DNA from: Sinorhizobium sp. RAC02
Lineage (GTDB): Bacteria; Pseudomonadota; Alphaproteobacteria; Rhizobiales; Rhizobiaceae
Length of the DNA: 64,000 nucleotides
Assembly (NCBI RefSeq): GCF_001713395.1
Contig: NZ_CP016452.1
Coordinates: 124,001 to 188,000, forward strand
Direction of reading: 5' to 3'
The position numbers and the translations under genes are program-made. Shown here one piece after another: positions 51,288-60,048 of the stretch; within the stretch, counting starts at the first letter, position 1; every line of letters begins with the position of its first letter. A model generated the notes under the pieces. That model saw only the letters and a program-made list of their open reading frames with translations, did no database searches and was not told the DNA's origin.

Positions 51288-51500
51288 ATGGGAATCAACA
51301 AACCTCGGGACGGCGCACCCGGCACGACCGAGCAATCCCCGCGCTGGGAAGGACCCGAAGAGTCCAGACCCCGCGGCTATCTTCCGGCCAAGGACGATCC
51401 CGACACCGCACGTGACGCAGCGGGCGAGACAAACAAGGATCCGGAACGCAACCGCGCATCCGACGCCTTGAAAGCGAAGGAACGCCGCGATGGAGAATAG
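51288..51500 (+). CDS. Small hydrophilic protein (70 residues)
   Basis: The protein is highly charged and proline/glycine-rich: MGINKPRDGAPGTTEQSPRW, then a string of D, K, E and R residues to KAKERRDGE. It has no hydrophobic core, so it is probably disordered, in the manner of hydrophilin-type osmotic stress proteins. AAGGAG precedes the ATG and an EcfG-like promoter lies upstream. It overlaps the next gene by about ten bases. Confidence 0.55.
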   Translation: MGINKPRDGAPGTTEQSPRWEGPEESRPRGYLPAKDDPDTARDAAGETNKDPERNRASDALKAKERRDGE

Positions 51501-51684
51501 GCGCGAAAAGAAAGGCGCGTTCGCCCCATCTCAGGCTGACCGCAAAGCCAACGGTGTTGCCAGCGCAAAGCCGACCGTCATCACCGGCTCCGAGGATGCC
51601 ACCGTGAACCGGGACCCGCCCGGCAGAAAACGGCAAAAGGACTGGGATGTCGGGTTCGACGACGAACAGCCGGACCGGTCATAA
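51490..51684 (+). CDS. Small hydrophilic protein (64 residues)
   Basis: The charged sequence MENRREKKGAFAPSQADRKA ends KDWDVGFDDEQPDRS. Like its upstream neighbour it lacks hydrophobic segments and looks intrinsically disordered. It begins inside the previous gene's end, which suggests coupled translation. No family is recognised. Confidence 0.5.
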   Translation: MENRREKKGAFAPSQADRKANGVASAKPTVITGSEDATVNRDPPGRKRQKDWDVGFDDEQPDRS

Positions 51685-52133
51685 TGGAACGTCAAGCGGC
51701 ACGCATCGGGAGTTGTAGAAATCCTATCCCGCCGACGCCCTGATCCACCTCACCCCAGTATATTTTGGTTCTTTGGCCGCAGTGTCGACGGCGTTTTCTC
51801 CACGCGCTGCGGGGCCGGCACGGACGCCAGGAAGCCGTCTTATCTCGAGCGGCGCAGCCGCAGGTCCGCGTTAGGGAGAGGACGGTGGGAACAAAGTGGT
51901 CAAGGCGCCCTGATAGGCCGCACGACAGGCATCTTGGCTCTCGCCCTCGCCATCACGGTTGTGGAAGTCGGCGATCAGCTTCAGGTCTCCCACGAATCGA
52001 GTGCGTTCGGCCTGGCGGTCATCATGATCACGCCGCGCCCCTTCGAAGTGACACCAGGCGATCGGCTCGGAATGCGGTTGTGCGAAGGCCGGTGCAAGGC
52101 GTGTTGTCGATCGAGTTGGAGCCATGCTCGAGC
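51685..52133. other. Intergenic region, no gene recognised
   Basis: The 449-base gap between the small hydrophilic gene and the flavodoxin-like gene has several frames, none protein-like. GGAAC at 51687 is not followed by a suitable -10 element. Confidence 0.35.
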
Positions 52134-52751
52134 TCACTTCCCCTCCCCTGGATACTGAGTCTGCTTCAGCAGACCCGCCAGATGAACGGTGTTACGCGCC
52201 AACATTGACATCATCGTTTCGACTGCCTCAGGAGTCTTTTCGAGGTCGACGAAATTCGTCGAGCCCATCGCTTCGCCGACCCAGTAGGCCACGGCGTTGG
52301 CAGGGATGGTAAAACCGACATCGTTGAGGGCCTGAAATACCTCGGCAGAGACATGATGGGCGCCGTCTTCATTTCCGACAACCGCGACTGCCGCCACTTT
52401 GCCGTAGGAGACCATCCGGCCCTGCTCGTCGGTCTCCTCCAAGAACGCGTCCATCCGTTCCAGCGCCCGTTTGCAGACACTCGAGGGCTGTCCCAGCCAG
52501 ATAGGCGTGCCGATCAACAGAATATCGGCATTAAGAACTTTCTTCCTGATCTCTGGCCAGGCGTCTCCCTCTCCTTCATCCGAGCTGACACCAGGTTTGA
52601 TGTCGTGATCGGCCAGCCGGACGACCTCGGTCTCGACGCCGTGCTTCTGGAATTCCTCGGCAATCATTTCAAGTAGCTTGCTTGTCGAGGACTTCTCCGA
52701 GGAACTCGAGGATTTCAGGGTGCTGTTGAAGGCCAAAGCGTGAAGGGTCAT
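52134..52751 (-). CDS. NADPH-dependent FMN reductase / flavodoxin-fold oxidoreductase
   Basis: The 205-residue protein from the ATG at 52751 starts MTLHALAFNSTLKSSSSSEK, where the Ser/Lys-rich loop binds the FMN phosphate. It contains LNADILLIGTPIWLGQPSSV, the flavin-ring loop, and VAAVAVVGNEDGAHHVSAEV. The form matches WrbA/NAD(P)H-dependent FMN reductase-like proteins that protect against quinones. GGAG lies nine bases upstream. It stands alone on the minus strand. Confidence 0.85.
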   Translation of the reverse strand: MTLHALAFNSTLKSSSSSEKSSTSKLLEMIAEEFQKHGVETEVVRLADHDIKPGVSSDEGEGDAWPEIRKKVLNADILLIGTPIWLGQPSSVCKRALERMDAFLEETDEQGRMVSYGKVAAVAVVGNEDGAHHVSAEVFQALNDVGFTIPANAVAYWVGEAMGSTNFVDLEKTPEAVETMMSMLARNTVHLAGLLKQTQYPGEGK

Positions 52752-53510
52752 GGCATTGCTCTCCAATGGATGCTCAGACGGACGGCGGCTTTCGACATGC
52801 CTCGCCATGCCGACATCGCGGGCGAAAAATCACGGTAGTCCTGGATAAGGCCCATACGGTCCGCCATGTTCCTTGGTTTGTTGTCGATATTCCTCTGTCA
52901 TCATGGATCCGAGCCAGAGGCCGGGTTGCGGCGATATCGTCCGCTTCGCTCGTCCCGCTGCAGACCGCCTTACCGAGAACGGCACCCACGCTTCTAATAT
53001 CGAGGTCCGCGCCAGCCGAGCCGTTGGCACAAGCGTTGTGGATCGCACACCAGTGCACTCCTCTCGTATCTAGGCACCGCTGCATGAGGGAGCCGATTCG
53101 AGGATACAAATGCCATGCAAAGCTGTCGCCATGCCGTCCGAGATCTCGCGCCTGCCGAACGGCGGGAACGCGCAATCCGCACCATCGACAAGCGCCTTGA
53201 GAAAATCAGCCGCAGCAATCAGCCCGTTCTAATGAACGCGCGCATCCTGCTGAACGCCCTCGCGCGCTGCGAGAGACCTGGGGCCGACGCGCGGCCAGCA
53301 CTGTTCACATCAGATACTGTACGAGCCGATGCGAAATTTAGACCGCGTCGGTCGTACAGGGGCCCGGTCGAGCGATACGAGGCGCTCGCGGGCCTCCGCT
53401 TGCCATTGCCCCAACCTCAAGATTTTACGGGTTGCGTCGCGCACGCCCCGGCGACAAATTCACGTGCTCGCGAATCTGACTGCGATCAGCATGCCTATGA
53501 GAGGACACAC
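52752..53510. other. Intergenic region, no gene recognised
   Basis: Long frames on both strands occur but none has recognisable domains; high GC alone explains them. The final bases contain the GAGAGG ribosome site of the 40-residue gene that follows. Confidence 0.35.
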
Positions 53511-53633
53511 ATGGCCTATGATTGGACCGGCGAAGCAACCCGGAGAAAAAGCCGCTTGAAGCTCGCTTCGGCAGTACTTTTGAGCCTTGCCGTCGTTGTC
53601 GGTGTTCCAGCGATGGTAGTGCCATTTTTGTAG
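53511..53633 (+). CDS. Short membrane protein (40 residues)
   Basis: The ATG at 53511 follows GAGAGG and encodes MAYDWTGEATRRKSRLKLAS and a single hydrophobic helix ending AMVVPFL. The positive stretch before the helix places the N-terminus in the cytoplasm. The form, a short MAYDW tail then one helix, recurs in rhizobial small proteins. Function unknown. Confidence 0.6.
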   Translation: MAYDWTGEATRRKSRLKLASAVLLSLAVVVGVPAMVVPFL

Positions 53634-53830
53634 GCAACGCTAACCACGTCAATCGCAGCAGTAACCTGACCGCCCTCACCCGGCGCAAGTCGGTTCGGCC
53701 CCGCCTATGCGATGTTACTGAGCGGCTTCGGATCGCAGGCTGAACAGCAATTCCTGTCTTAACGTACTTGAACCGGAGCGCGATCAAACCATATCGAATA
53801 TGCCAGATGGCTTTTGAAAGGAGGATTTCG

Positions 53831-54133
53831 ATGCTAGCTGACATATTCTTCTCGACGCCCCTGCATGTACACCTGTCCAATGGGCTGAGCCGCACCTTCG
53901 ACAGCGTCAACGACACCCTCGACTTTCTCGAGAATGAATGGCCGCTTCGTCATGGCGAGCGCTATAAGCGCGCTTGCAAGAAGTGCCGCGCCGCGCTCCT
54001 TCGCCACACGCCGGTCGCCATTGCGCGTGAAGCGTTCGTTGCCGCATGCCTCGAGGCGGGCTTGCCCATTCAAGGATTACCGCCAAGGTGGCAGCGATCC
54101 GAATGCTCCGCCCCGCCGCGGATGAGTGCCTGA
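53831..54133 (+). CDS. DUF982 family protein
   Basis: This 100-residue protein starts behind a strong AAAGGAGG site with MLADIFFSTPLHVHLSNGLS, then FDSVNDTLDFLENEWPLRHG and CRAALLRHTPVAIAREAFVA. The conserved tryptophan and the A-REAFVAAC helix fit DUF982. It is soluble; function unknown. A longer frame upstream is not supported. Confidence 0.8.
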   Translation: MLADIFFSTPLHVHLSNGLSRTFDSVNDTLDFLENEWPLRHGERYKRACKKCRAALLRHTPVAIAREAFVAACLEAGLPIQGLPPRWQRSECSAPPRMSA

Positions 54134-54184
54134 TTGCAGGGCCGCCCACCTCGATACGGCGGGCGGCTTTCCAAACGAAAGATC

Positions 54185-54312
54185 GTGTCAATGGAAGCGG
54201 TCTCGCCGCGGGCGGTCGAGATGTCAATACGCTTCTCAACCTGCCTGCCAACCGCTTACCAGCGCATGTCAAACACCTCCTTACGGCAGAATTCCTTTCG
54301 CCCGATCCACCT
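54185..54312 (+). pseudogene. Internally deleted copy of the isochorismatase-like gene
   Basis: The first part reads VSMEAVSPRAVEMSIRF, matching VSWMEAVSPQVVEVAERY of the gene at 47422. The second part, in another frame, reads NTLLNLPANRLPAHVKHLLT and AEFLSPDP, matching that gene's C-terminus (TLLGNRFSAQVELLLTEEFL). The catalytic core between, about 400 bases, is missing. It is a decayed paralogue, not a working gene. Confidence 0.65.
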
Positions 54313-54425
54313 TATGTAGTTCACCCGTTTCGATGTCGTTTCCCGCGCAAACACGCGTCGATATCTTTTCCTTGGACGACGGAACGTCGTCGGCCTTCGA
54401 GGGTTGGTGGGTATAAGAATATCCC

Positions 54426-54780
54426 ATGTTCAAGGTACTGGTCGTCGAAGACGACGTGCTGATCCGGCTGACGATAGTCGATGCTCTGCATGAGGCTGGC
54501 TTCGAGGTTCTTGAGGCAGGCACCGCGGAAGACGCGATCAATATGATGAACGAGGACACGATCCATCTCCTCTTCACCGACATCCAGTTGCCGGGCAAGC
54601 TGACAGGGATTGATGTCGCGCACGCGGTTACGAAGCGTTTCCCGGATGCCGGAATTATCGTGGTATCCGGCCGGCTGAGCCCCGAAGACATCGCGTTGCC
54701 ATCGGGGGGCTGAGTTTTTCGCGAAACCCTATAGCTCCGACACGATCGTTGCCCGCCTGAATGTCATGGCTCAGCGATAG
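54426..54780 (+). pseudogene. Single-domain response regulator, frameshifted
   Basis: The receiver runs from VLVVEDDVLIRLTIVDALHE through the phospho-acceptor in LLFTDIQLPG and the switch serine in IIVVSGRLSP to LPSGG, where a stop follows at 54711-54713. Removing one G from the GGGGGG run near 54705-54710 gives LPSGAEFFAKPYSSDTIVAR and a natural stop at 54780, restoring the conserved lysine. The intact protein would have about 117 residues and sits 89 bases before an HWE kinase. It may be a sequencing insertion. Confidence 0.78.
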
Positions 54781-54868
54781 GGTCTTGACCGAATGACTTG
54801 CGAACGCAGTTATAAAACGCCGTCATCCGTGGCATAAACGTCTGAACGAGACGCCACGGGACGCCCCC

Positions 54869-55912
54869 ATGAAGATCGCCCTTGCCACTGACAAGATCTC
54901 CTCAAGAGAGCATTTCCTTGAGGCAATCGTTCAAAGCGCCATCGACTATGCCATCATTTCCATGGACCTTGATGGCCTTGTCACCAGTTGGAACGAAGGT
55001 GCGCGCAAGATTCTGGGTTGGACGCCCGCGGAGATGGTCGGAAAACCCGCAACAGCTTTCTTCACACAGGAAGACCGGGAAAACGGTGTCCCACAGAAGG
55101 AAATGACGGCCGCACTCGAAAGAGGCCGGGGCAATGACGAGCGGTGGCACCTGCGAGCGGACGGCACCACATTCTGGGCGTCCGGCGAGATGATGGCATT
55201 GCGTGCCCCCGACGACGACGTCATCGGTTTTATCAAGATCCTTCGGGACCGGACTCAGGAGCGCGAACGCGTCGAGCGTGAGCGCCTCCTCATGCACGAA
55301 CTCGGCCATCGCATGAAGAATACGCTGTCGGTCGTTCAGGCGATCGTGACGCAATCGCTGCGGAACGCAGGCTCGCTGGAGGATGCATCGGAAAAGCTCC
55401 TGTCGCGGATTGCGGCCTACGCACGGGCGCATGAGGCCCTGCTGCAGAAGGATTGGACGAGTGCGACGCTCGCGACCTTGGTCGACGCCGCGCGCACGAC
55501 CATCGGATTGGAGGGAAGCGAGCGCATCACATCCGTCGGACCCGACGTCGAGCTGGGACCGCAGGCGGCCCTCTCATTCTCGCTGGTCCTTCACGAACTC
55601 CTGACGAATGCTGCGAAATACGGGGCACTGTCCAATACCGATGGACGGGTCGACATCACTTGGAACATCGAATGCCGCGATAAGGCCGAGGTCCTCGTGG
55701 TTTCCTGGCGGGAGATCGATGGCCCGCGCATCCTGAAACCCACACCCGGACGTGAGGGGTTCGGATCCCGCCTTATCGTTTCCAGTCTTGCCGCCTATGG
55801 CGAGGCGAATGTCACTTACGCGTCGGAAGGCATGATGCTTGTCGCTGAACTGTTGCTCGCCAAGCTGCAGTTCCGCAACGACGTGTCGCAGCTCGATCGC
55901 CCGATGCCCTAA
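54869..55912 (+). CDS. PAS-HWE-family histidine kinase
   Basis: This 347-residue soluble kinase has one PAS domain (about 20-135, with AIISMDLDGLVTSWNEGARK and LGWTPAEMVG), then the histidine box LLMHELGHRMKNTLSVVQAI, N-box LVLHELLTNAAKYGALS and G-box REGFGSRLIVSSLAA. It lies downstream of a single-domain response regulator and is probably its partner. The form is that of blue-light/stress kinases in rhizobia, but no LOV cysteine is evident, so the signal is unknown. Confidence 0.9.
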   Translation: MKIALATDKISSREHFLEAIVQSAIDYAIISMDLDGLVTSWNEGARKILGWTPAEMVGKPATAFFTQEDRENGVPQKEMTAALERGRGNDERWHLRADGTTFWASGEMMALRAPDDDVIGFIKILRDRTQERERVERERLLMHELGHRMKNTLSVVQAIVTQSLRNAGSLEDASEKLLSRIAAYARAHEALLQKDWTSATLATLVDAARTTIGLEGSERITSVGPDVELGPQAALSFSLVLHELLTNAAKYGALSNTDGRVDITWNIECRDKAEVLVVSWREIDGPRILKPTPGREGFGSRLIVSSLAAYGEANVTYASEGMMLVAELLLAKLQFRNDVSQLDRPMP

Positions 55913-56124
55913 GGGACGGCGCGAAACGCGGCTGCCGCCATCGGCAATTCACGATTACGCCCCCCTCACCCGGCCGCCCAACTTCGAAAGAGCCGGCTTC
56001 AGAAGCCGATGGAGACGCTTGTCCGAGCGACGATCAACATTGCGGGAGGAGCCGGGCGTGAACAAAGCCCTCGTCCCAGCATTCGTGCAAGGTATGATCG
56101 GCATTCATCATACTTTGCACACCG

Positions 56125-56643
56125 TCAATCGGCGATGAACTCACAGGCCAGTAAGGTCTTACCGTTCAAGGCGTTGCCTTCGCGGGCCACGATGAACACC
56201 TTGCCCGGCCCGGCAAGCCCTTCCGCCGGCTGCAGCGCGCTTGCGAGTTGTCGCGCATAACCCTTGCTGGACGTGCCCATCAGGTCGTTGGTTTCAGGAG
56301 ACAAACCGTATTTGGCAGCCAACTCGTGGGCACGCTGCCCTTCGATCAAGACGCCGACGGCACTGCCGGCGAAAAGCACTTCATCGCTCTCAAACCCATC
56401 ACGACCTATTTGATAAGGAAGCTTGTAGATTGCCGCGCCCAACCCGGACGTATCGGGCTTTGCAAGCTTCTCGGCCGCCTCATACAGCACGGTCGCAGCG
56501 TCCAGAGAGTAAGGCGGATTGCAAAGAGCTGCATCATAGAACGCGGCGTCGGTTGCTTCAGCTGCAACGCTACCGGCCTGGAGCGCGGCGATGGCAAGAT
56601 ATGCGCTGAGCATCGGACGATTTACGAATTTTGTCCTGAACAT
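56125..56643 (-). CDS. Secreted or periplasmic hypothetical protein
   Basis: The 172-residue protein from the ATG at 56643 has a signal peptide (FVNRPMLSAYLAIAALQAGS, cleavage likely after SVAAEA). The mature part includes two cysteines (AALCNPPYSL and LACEFI) that could form a disulfide. No known domain was recognised. The longer frame starting at 56871 adds residues of no protein character. Confidence 0.55.
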   Translation of the reverse strand: MFRTKFVNRPMLSAYLAIAALQAGSVAAEATDAAFYDAALCNPPYSLDAATVLYEAAEKLAKPDTSGLGAAIYKLPYQIGRDGFESDEVLFAGSAVGVLIEGQRAHELAAKYGLSPETNDLMGTSSKGYARQLASALQPAEGLAGPGKVFIVAREGNALNGKTLLACEFIAD

Positions 56644-56738
56644 CGAAATTTCCGTTTCGTAGGCGACTGAACGCCGTCCAGCTAAAAGAGGCGGCGTTTG
56701 GGGAACCCTCCCTAACACAGGCGCGCACGAACGCGCAC

Positions 56739-56912
56739 CTATGGAACTAACAGCAGAATCGCAATACCGATCAACAGCGGACCTGCCCACCGAAATTGCC
56801 TGACGATGCGGTTTAACCAGTCTTGCCGCGTACCAGTGTCGAAATAGCCAAAACCCGCGGCCGTCATCCAAACGCCGGCAACGAACATAATGAGCTGGTC
56901 AATATGGGCCAT
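56739..56912 (-). CDS. Small membrane protein (57 residues)
   Basis: The minus-strand frame reads [20 protein letters not shown], a polar middle ([19 protein letters not shown]) and a second hydrophobic helix ending LLLVP. The arrangement of two helices around a basic loop is that of a small inner-membrane protein. No family is recognised. It is too short to appear as a large frame but is protein-like throughout. Confidence 0.5.
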   Translation of the reverse strand: MAHIDQLIMFVAGVWMTAAGFGYFDTGTRQDWLNRIVRQFRWAGPLLIGIAILLLVP

Positions 56913-57106
56913 CTGTCATCGGTCCCTATTCTCGCGGGACTTTTCTCCATCGCCCTGCCTGTTGCGAATTCGTCGATAAGCTTGTCCAGATACCGGATTT
57001 CCAGCATGGCCGGTTCCTGATTGGGACACGGCGCATGCAGCGCGCTCATGTCAGCATACCGCCAATGTAACGTCTCAGTGGCGTATACAGTGCTGAACCA
57101 GCGACC

Positions 57107-57337
57107 CTAATCCGCACGGATCATGGCGATAAACAGATCAAGGGCGGCTGACATGGTTTGCGGCGCAGGTTTTTCGACCTTCCACTCCTCGAAATGCCCG
57201 TCGATCCACATTCGGGCAACACCGTAAATGAAAGCGCGAGACGAAAACACGAGATCGTCGCCGGAAATCCCGGGCCAAAGTCTGCCTTCACGTTGCGCGC
57301 GCTCGATGAGTTCGACCATGATGAGTCGGATCGGCAT
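57107..57337 (-). pseudogene. TetR-family regulator, C-terminal fragment
   Basis: The frame from 57337 encodes MVELIERAQREGRLWPGISG, SRAFIYGVARMWIDGHFEEW and ALDLFIAMIRAD, typical of the last helices of a TetR ligand-binding domain. The DNA-binding half is absent; in its place lies the 3' end of a decayed LysR gene. The two remnants therefore meet at about 57340-57355. Confidence 0.6.
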
Positions 57338-57354
57338 ACGCCTTTAACCCAGCT

Positions 57355-58055
57355 TCATCGTGCTGTTGTGGCGCAAGGCATCCACGCGACCTTGAACGCC
57401 GGCGAATTCTGGTGACGGCTCGGGTAATAGAGATAGTAGCCGGAGAACATCGGCGACCAGTCGTCGAGGTGCGCATGTTGATACAATCATGGCCGATGAG
57501 ATCCTGCGGGGTCTGCGGCACGCCCCGCTCGGCGAAGTAGCGCGGCGCGCCGACCGCGACCAGCCGCCAGTCCGGCCCGATGCGCACGGCGATCATGTCC
57601 TTCTCCAGGCTCTCGCCGAGCCGGACGCCGGCGTCGAACCCATCCTCGACGATATTGCGCAGGCCGTTGTCCCGGCTGAGCTCAAGTTTGATGTCGGGAT
57701 AGTCGGCGAGAACCGGCCGCAGCTTCGGCCATACGAGGTCTTCGAGCGCATAGTCCGCAAGCGTGATGCGCACCGTGCCGGACGGTTTGTCGCGATAGGC
57801 CGTCAGCGCGGCGATATCCGTTTCGATTCCGGCGATGCGCGGCGCCAGCGACTGGCGTAGCCGCTCGCCCGCCTCCGTCGTGGAAACGCTTCGGGTCGTG
57901 CGCGCCAGAAGCCGCAGCCCCATGCCCGTTTCAAGCCGTTTGATCGTGTGGCTCAGCGTCGATTGCGTGATGCCGATCTTGGCCGCCGCTTTCGTAAAGC
58001 TGCGCTCCTCCGCCACGACCAGAAACCACAACAGGTCATTGAAATTCTCGCGCAC
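57355..58055 (-). pseudogene. LysR-family regulator, internally deleted
   Basis: The N-terminal two thirds are intact (VVAEERSFTKAAAKIGITQS, LSHTIKRLETGMGLRLLART and PIDYADALE-like linker to IGHDCINMR), but the C-terminal part jumps in another frame to DDWSPMFSGYYLYYPSRHQN, the last strands of the effector domain. About 70-80 residues between are missing. It is divergent from an MFS fragment at 58215, so this was once a normal regulator/exporter pair. Confidence 0.7.
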
Positions 58056-58214
58056 CGCTCGCTCCCCGCCGACACTCTCATTCCTAATTTATGGCTTCAG
58101 TCGATAAGTTCAAACGAATTCGAACGCCTAATCATCGCAATCGTCTGATGCTATCTCTCATGGCAATCAAAGTGCCCGGCTCTCCTACGGGCCGGCAAAT
58201 TCTGCGAAGGATTC

Positions 58215-58349
58215 ATGGACACCAACTACGACGACAAACTGGTGAAGCCGCAGGCAGCCTGGGGCGCGGTGTTCTCGATGGCTCTGTGCGTCGCCGTGCT
58301 CATCGCCTCCGAGTTCATGTCGGTCAGCTTGCTGACGCCCGTCGCCCAA
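58215..58349 (+). pseudogene. MFS transporter, N-terminal fragment
   Basis: The frame from the ATG at 58215 encodes AAWGAVFSMALCVAVLIASE and FMSVSLLTPVAQ, the first helix of an AraJ-type MFS exporter. The sequence after about 45 residues has no membrane character, so the rest is lost. It faces the decayed LysR gene at 57355. Confidence 0.65.
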
Positions 58350-58482
58350 CTCGTCCGGCTCGAAAGTCCCTTTGGAAGTGTAGCTGCCTACGCCCGCCTC
58401 CTCTGTGCGACAGGCATGAGTCTAGGTCCGTATAGGTGCGATTCAAAGCGGTATCATAGTACGAAATCGTACGGAGGAATTT

Positions 58483-58977
58483 TTAATCCGTCACGTCGTG
58501 AGGTAAATGGCTGTCCACACCACGCGCGAGAAGCCCGTCAGCCTCTACGTCACGCACCCCTTTCACACGGCGCAGGAAGCCGATGAGGTGGCGGCGATCC
58601 TCTTCGCTATCGACGGCGCCGTCGAGCACCGCAACGCCGTCGCGGATAGTGAGCTCAAGCGTTGCAAGATCGACCCTGTCGTCGCCTTCGAGCGCCTCGA
58701 TGATGCGCGCCTCGAGATCGCCATCGGCGATGATATCGCCCGTTTCATCCACAAACGGCAGTGGCGCGCCGTCGACGTCCCGCGCGGCGGGATCACGCGT
58801 GATCGCGATACCCTCGTTGTCCAGCTGGTCCAGATCAGCGCCGGGGCTTCCGTAAGGCAAGTTCTGCGCGGCTCGACGCGCATCGTCATCGTCCGGATAG
58901 GGCCAGCCGTCGCGGGTGTCCCGCTCCTCGTAGTCCCGAAAATCCTCCTCACGAGAGACTTGTTTGCGATCGGTCAT
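58483..58977 (-). CDS. BON-domain stress protein
   Basis: The 164-residue protein from the ATG at 58977 has an acidic, Asp/Arg-rich N-terminal half (RDTRDGWPYPDDDDARRAA) and a C-terminal BON domain (DRVDLATLELTIRDGVAVLD, then HLIGFLRRVKGVRDVEADGL). BON domains bind phospholipids and are found in OsmY-like proteins. No signal peptide is seen. It is among genes of the general-stress type. Confidence 0.82.
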   Translation of the reverse strand: MTDRKQVSREEDFRDYEERDTRDGWPYPDDDDARRAAQNLPYGSPGADLDQLDNEGIAITRDPAARDVDGAPLPFVDETGDIIADGDLEARIIEALEGDDRVDLATLELTIRDGVAVLDGAVDSEEDRRHLIGFLRRVKGVRDVEADGLLARGVDSHLPHDVTD

Positions 58978-59071
58978 CGTCTTGCTCCGCGGTTTGATCG
59001 ACAAATGATGATAGCCAATCGCTCAGACCGGCGTTTGTTCCGGAGAACACCTACAACCGCGCCGCTGTTCG

Positions 59072-59584
59072 TCATTGCGCGCCCGGGCGGCCGATGTCGT
59101 CTTCGAGCATCTTACGCGCACGGTTGACCCTGCTTTTCACCGTGCCGATCCACAGTCGCACAGCCGCGCGGTATCGATGTAGCTGACGCCCATCGCCACG
59201 AGCAGCAACGTACGGCGCGAGCGCGGCGGAAGGCGGCGCAGGGCGCAGCGCAATTCGCTGCGGCGAACCGCCCATTCCTGCGGCGCCATGATGCTCGCCC
59301 GTTCTAGCAGGCCGTCATCCAGTCCAACAGGCTCCCGGCAGCGGCGGCGATATTCCGTGTTGAAGCTATTGCGCATTATCGTGAAGAGCCACGAGCGAAG
59401 TTTTTGTGTTGGGGTGAAACTGATGCGAGGACCGAAGCGCCCGCACCACCGTTTCGTGAGTCAGGTCCTCCCGGTCGCTGGCCGAACGGGTCAACTGCTG
59501 GGCGAAGCGCCTCAGCGCGGGCAACTGGGCTTCTATGCCGGCCTGCACCGTCTGAGAAACGGGTTAGGAGACCAAGGCGTCCAT
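59072..59584 (-). pseudogene. ECF sigma factor, broken by a stop and two frameshifts
   Basis: From the ATG at 59584 the frame reads MDALVS then TAA, and continues PVSQTVQAGIEAQLPALRRF with region 2 (SASDREDLTHETVVRAL). After HQFHPNTK the frame shifts (AAAAA near 59405, one A too many) to LRSWLFTIMRNSFNTEYRRR and the region 4 start (RRLPPRSRRTLLLVAMGVSY), then shifts again near 59150 to IGTVKSRVNRARKMLEDDIG. The repaired protein would be an EcfG-like sigma of about 170 residues. Three separate changes point to true decay or local poor sequence. Confidence 0.7.
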
Positions 59585-59722
59585 TCATTCCTCCATTTCG
59601 AAGGAAACGAGACGGGCGCGCGGAAGTTGCCGTACGATAGCGTACAGATGCGGCTGGAAAGAAAATGGAACACTTGGCGACTTCGCCAGTCCCTATGGAA
59701 GCAATGACGCTGCACGGCGACT

Positions 59723-59917
59723 ATGACCCAATACTTCTTCCACATTTGCAGCCGAACGGAACTGATCGAAGACCGGGAGGGTGCGGATTTCGATACGCTG
59801 GACGCCGACCTTGCTGAGGCCCGTCTTGCAGCGCGCGAGATCCTGGCCGAGGATCTGCGAAAGGGGCACGTCTATGAAACGCGTCTCTTCGAATCGTCGA
59901 TGAACGGGGGCAGCTGA
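59723..59917 (+). CDS. DUF6894 family protein
   Basis: This 64-residue protein reads MTQYFFHICSRTELIEDREG, ADFDTLDADLAEARLAAREI and LAEDLRKGHVYE, the pattern of this small rhizobial family: a beta strand with YFFH, an acidic turn and a long helix. Function unknown. Divergent from the broken sigma gene. Confidence 0.7.
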   Translation: MTQYFFHICSRTELIEDREGADFDTLDADLAEARLAAREILAEDLRKGHVYETRLFESSMNGGS

Positions 59918-60048
59918 TGGCGCGGGTGCCCTTCAAGGCGGTCTTTTTGAAATCGCGCTTTCCGCGGTATGTCGAGAGATTGATCAACGCTTCAATCATC
60001 CAAAAACCCACTTTTTGCGCTAAGATGCGCCGAGCGTAGATAGGCGGC

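Noticed and set aside
51687..51715. GGAAC motif after the second small hydrophilic gene
   Set aside because: No CGTT-like -10 element at 16-17 bases.
52766..53200. Overlapping frames on both strands in the gap after the flavodoxin-like gene
   Set aside because: No domain, ribosome site or conserved style; arginine- and proline-rich composition typical of non-coding GC-rich DNA.
59917..60039. Forty-codon frame directly after the DUF6894 gene (TGATG overlap)
   Set aside because: The coupling is suggestive but the sequence has no clear hydrophobic or domain pattern, so it was left out.
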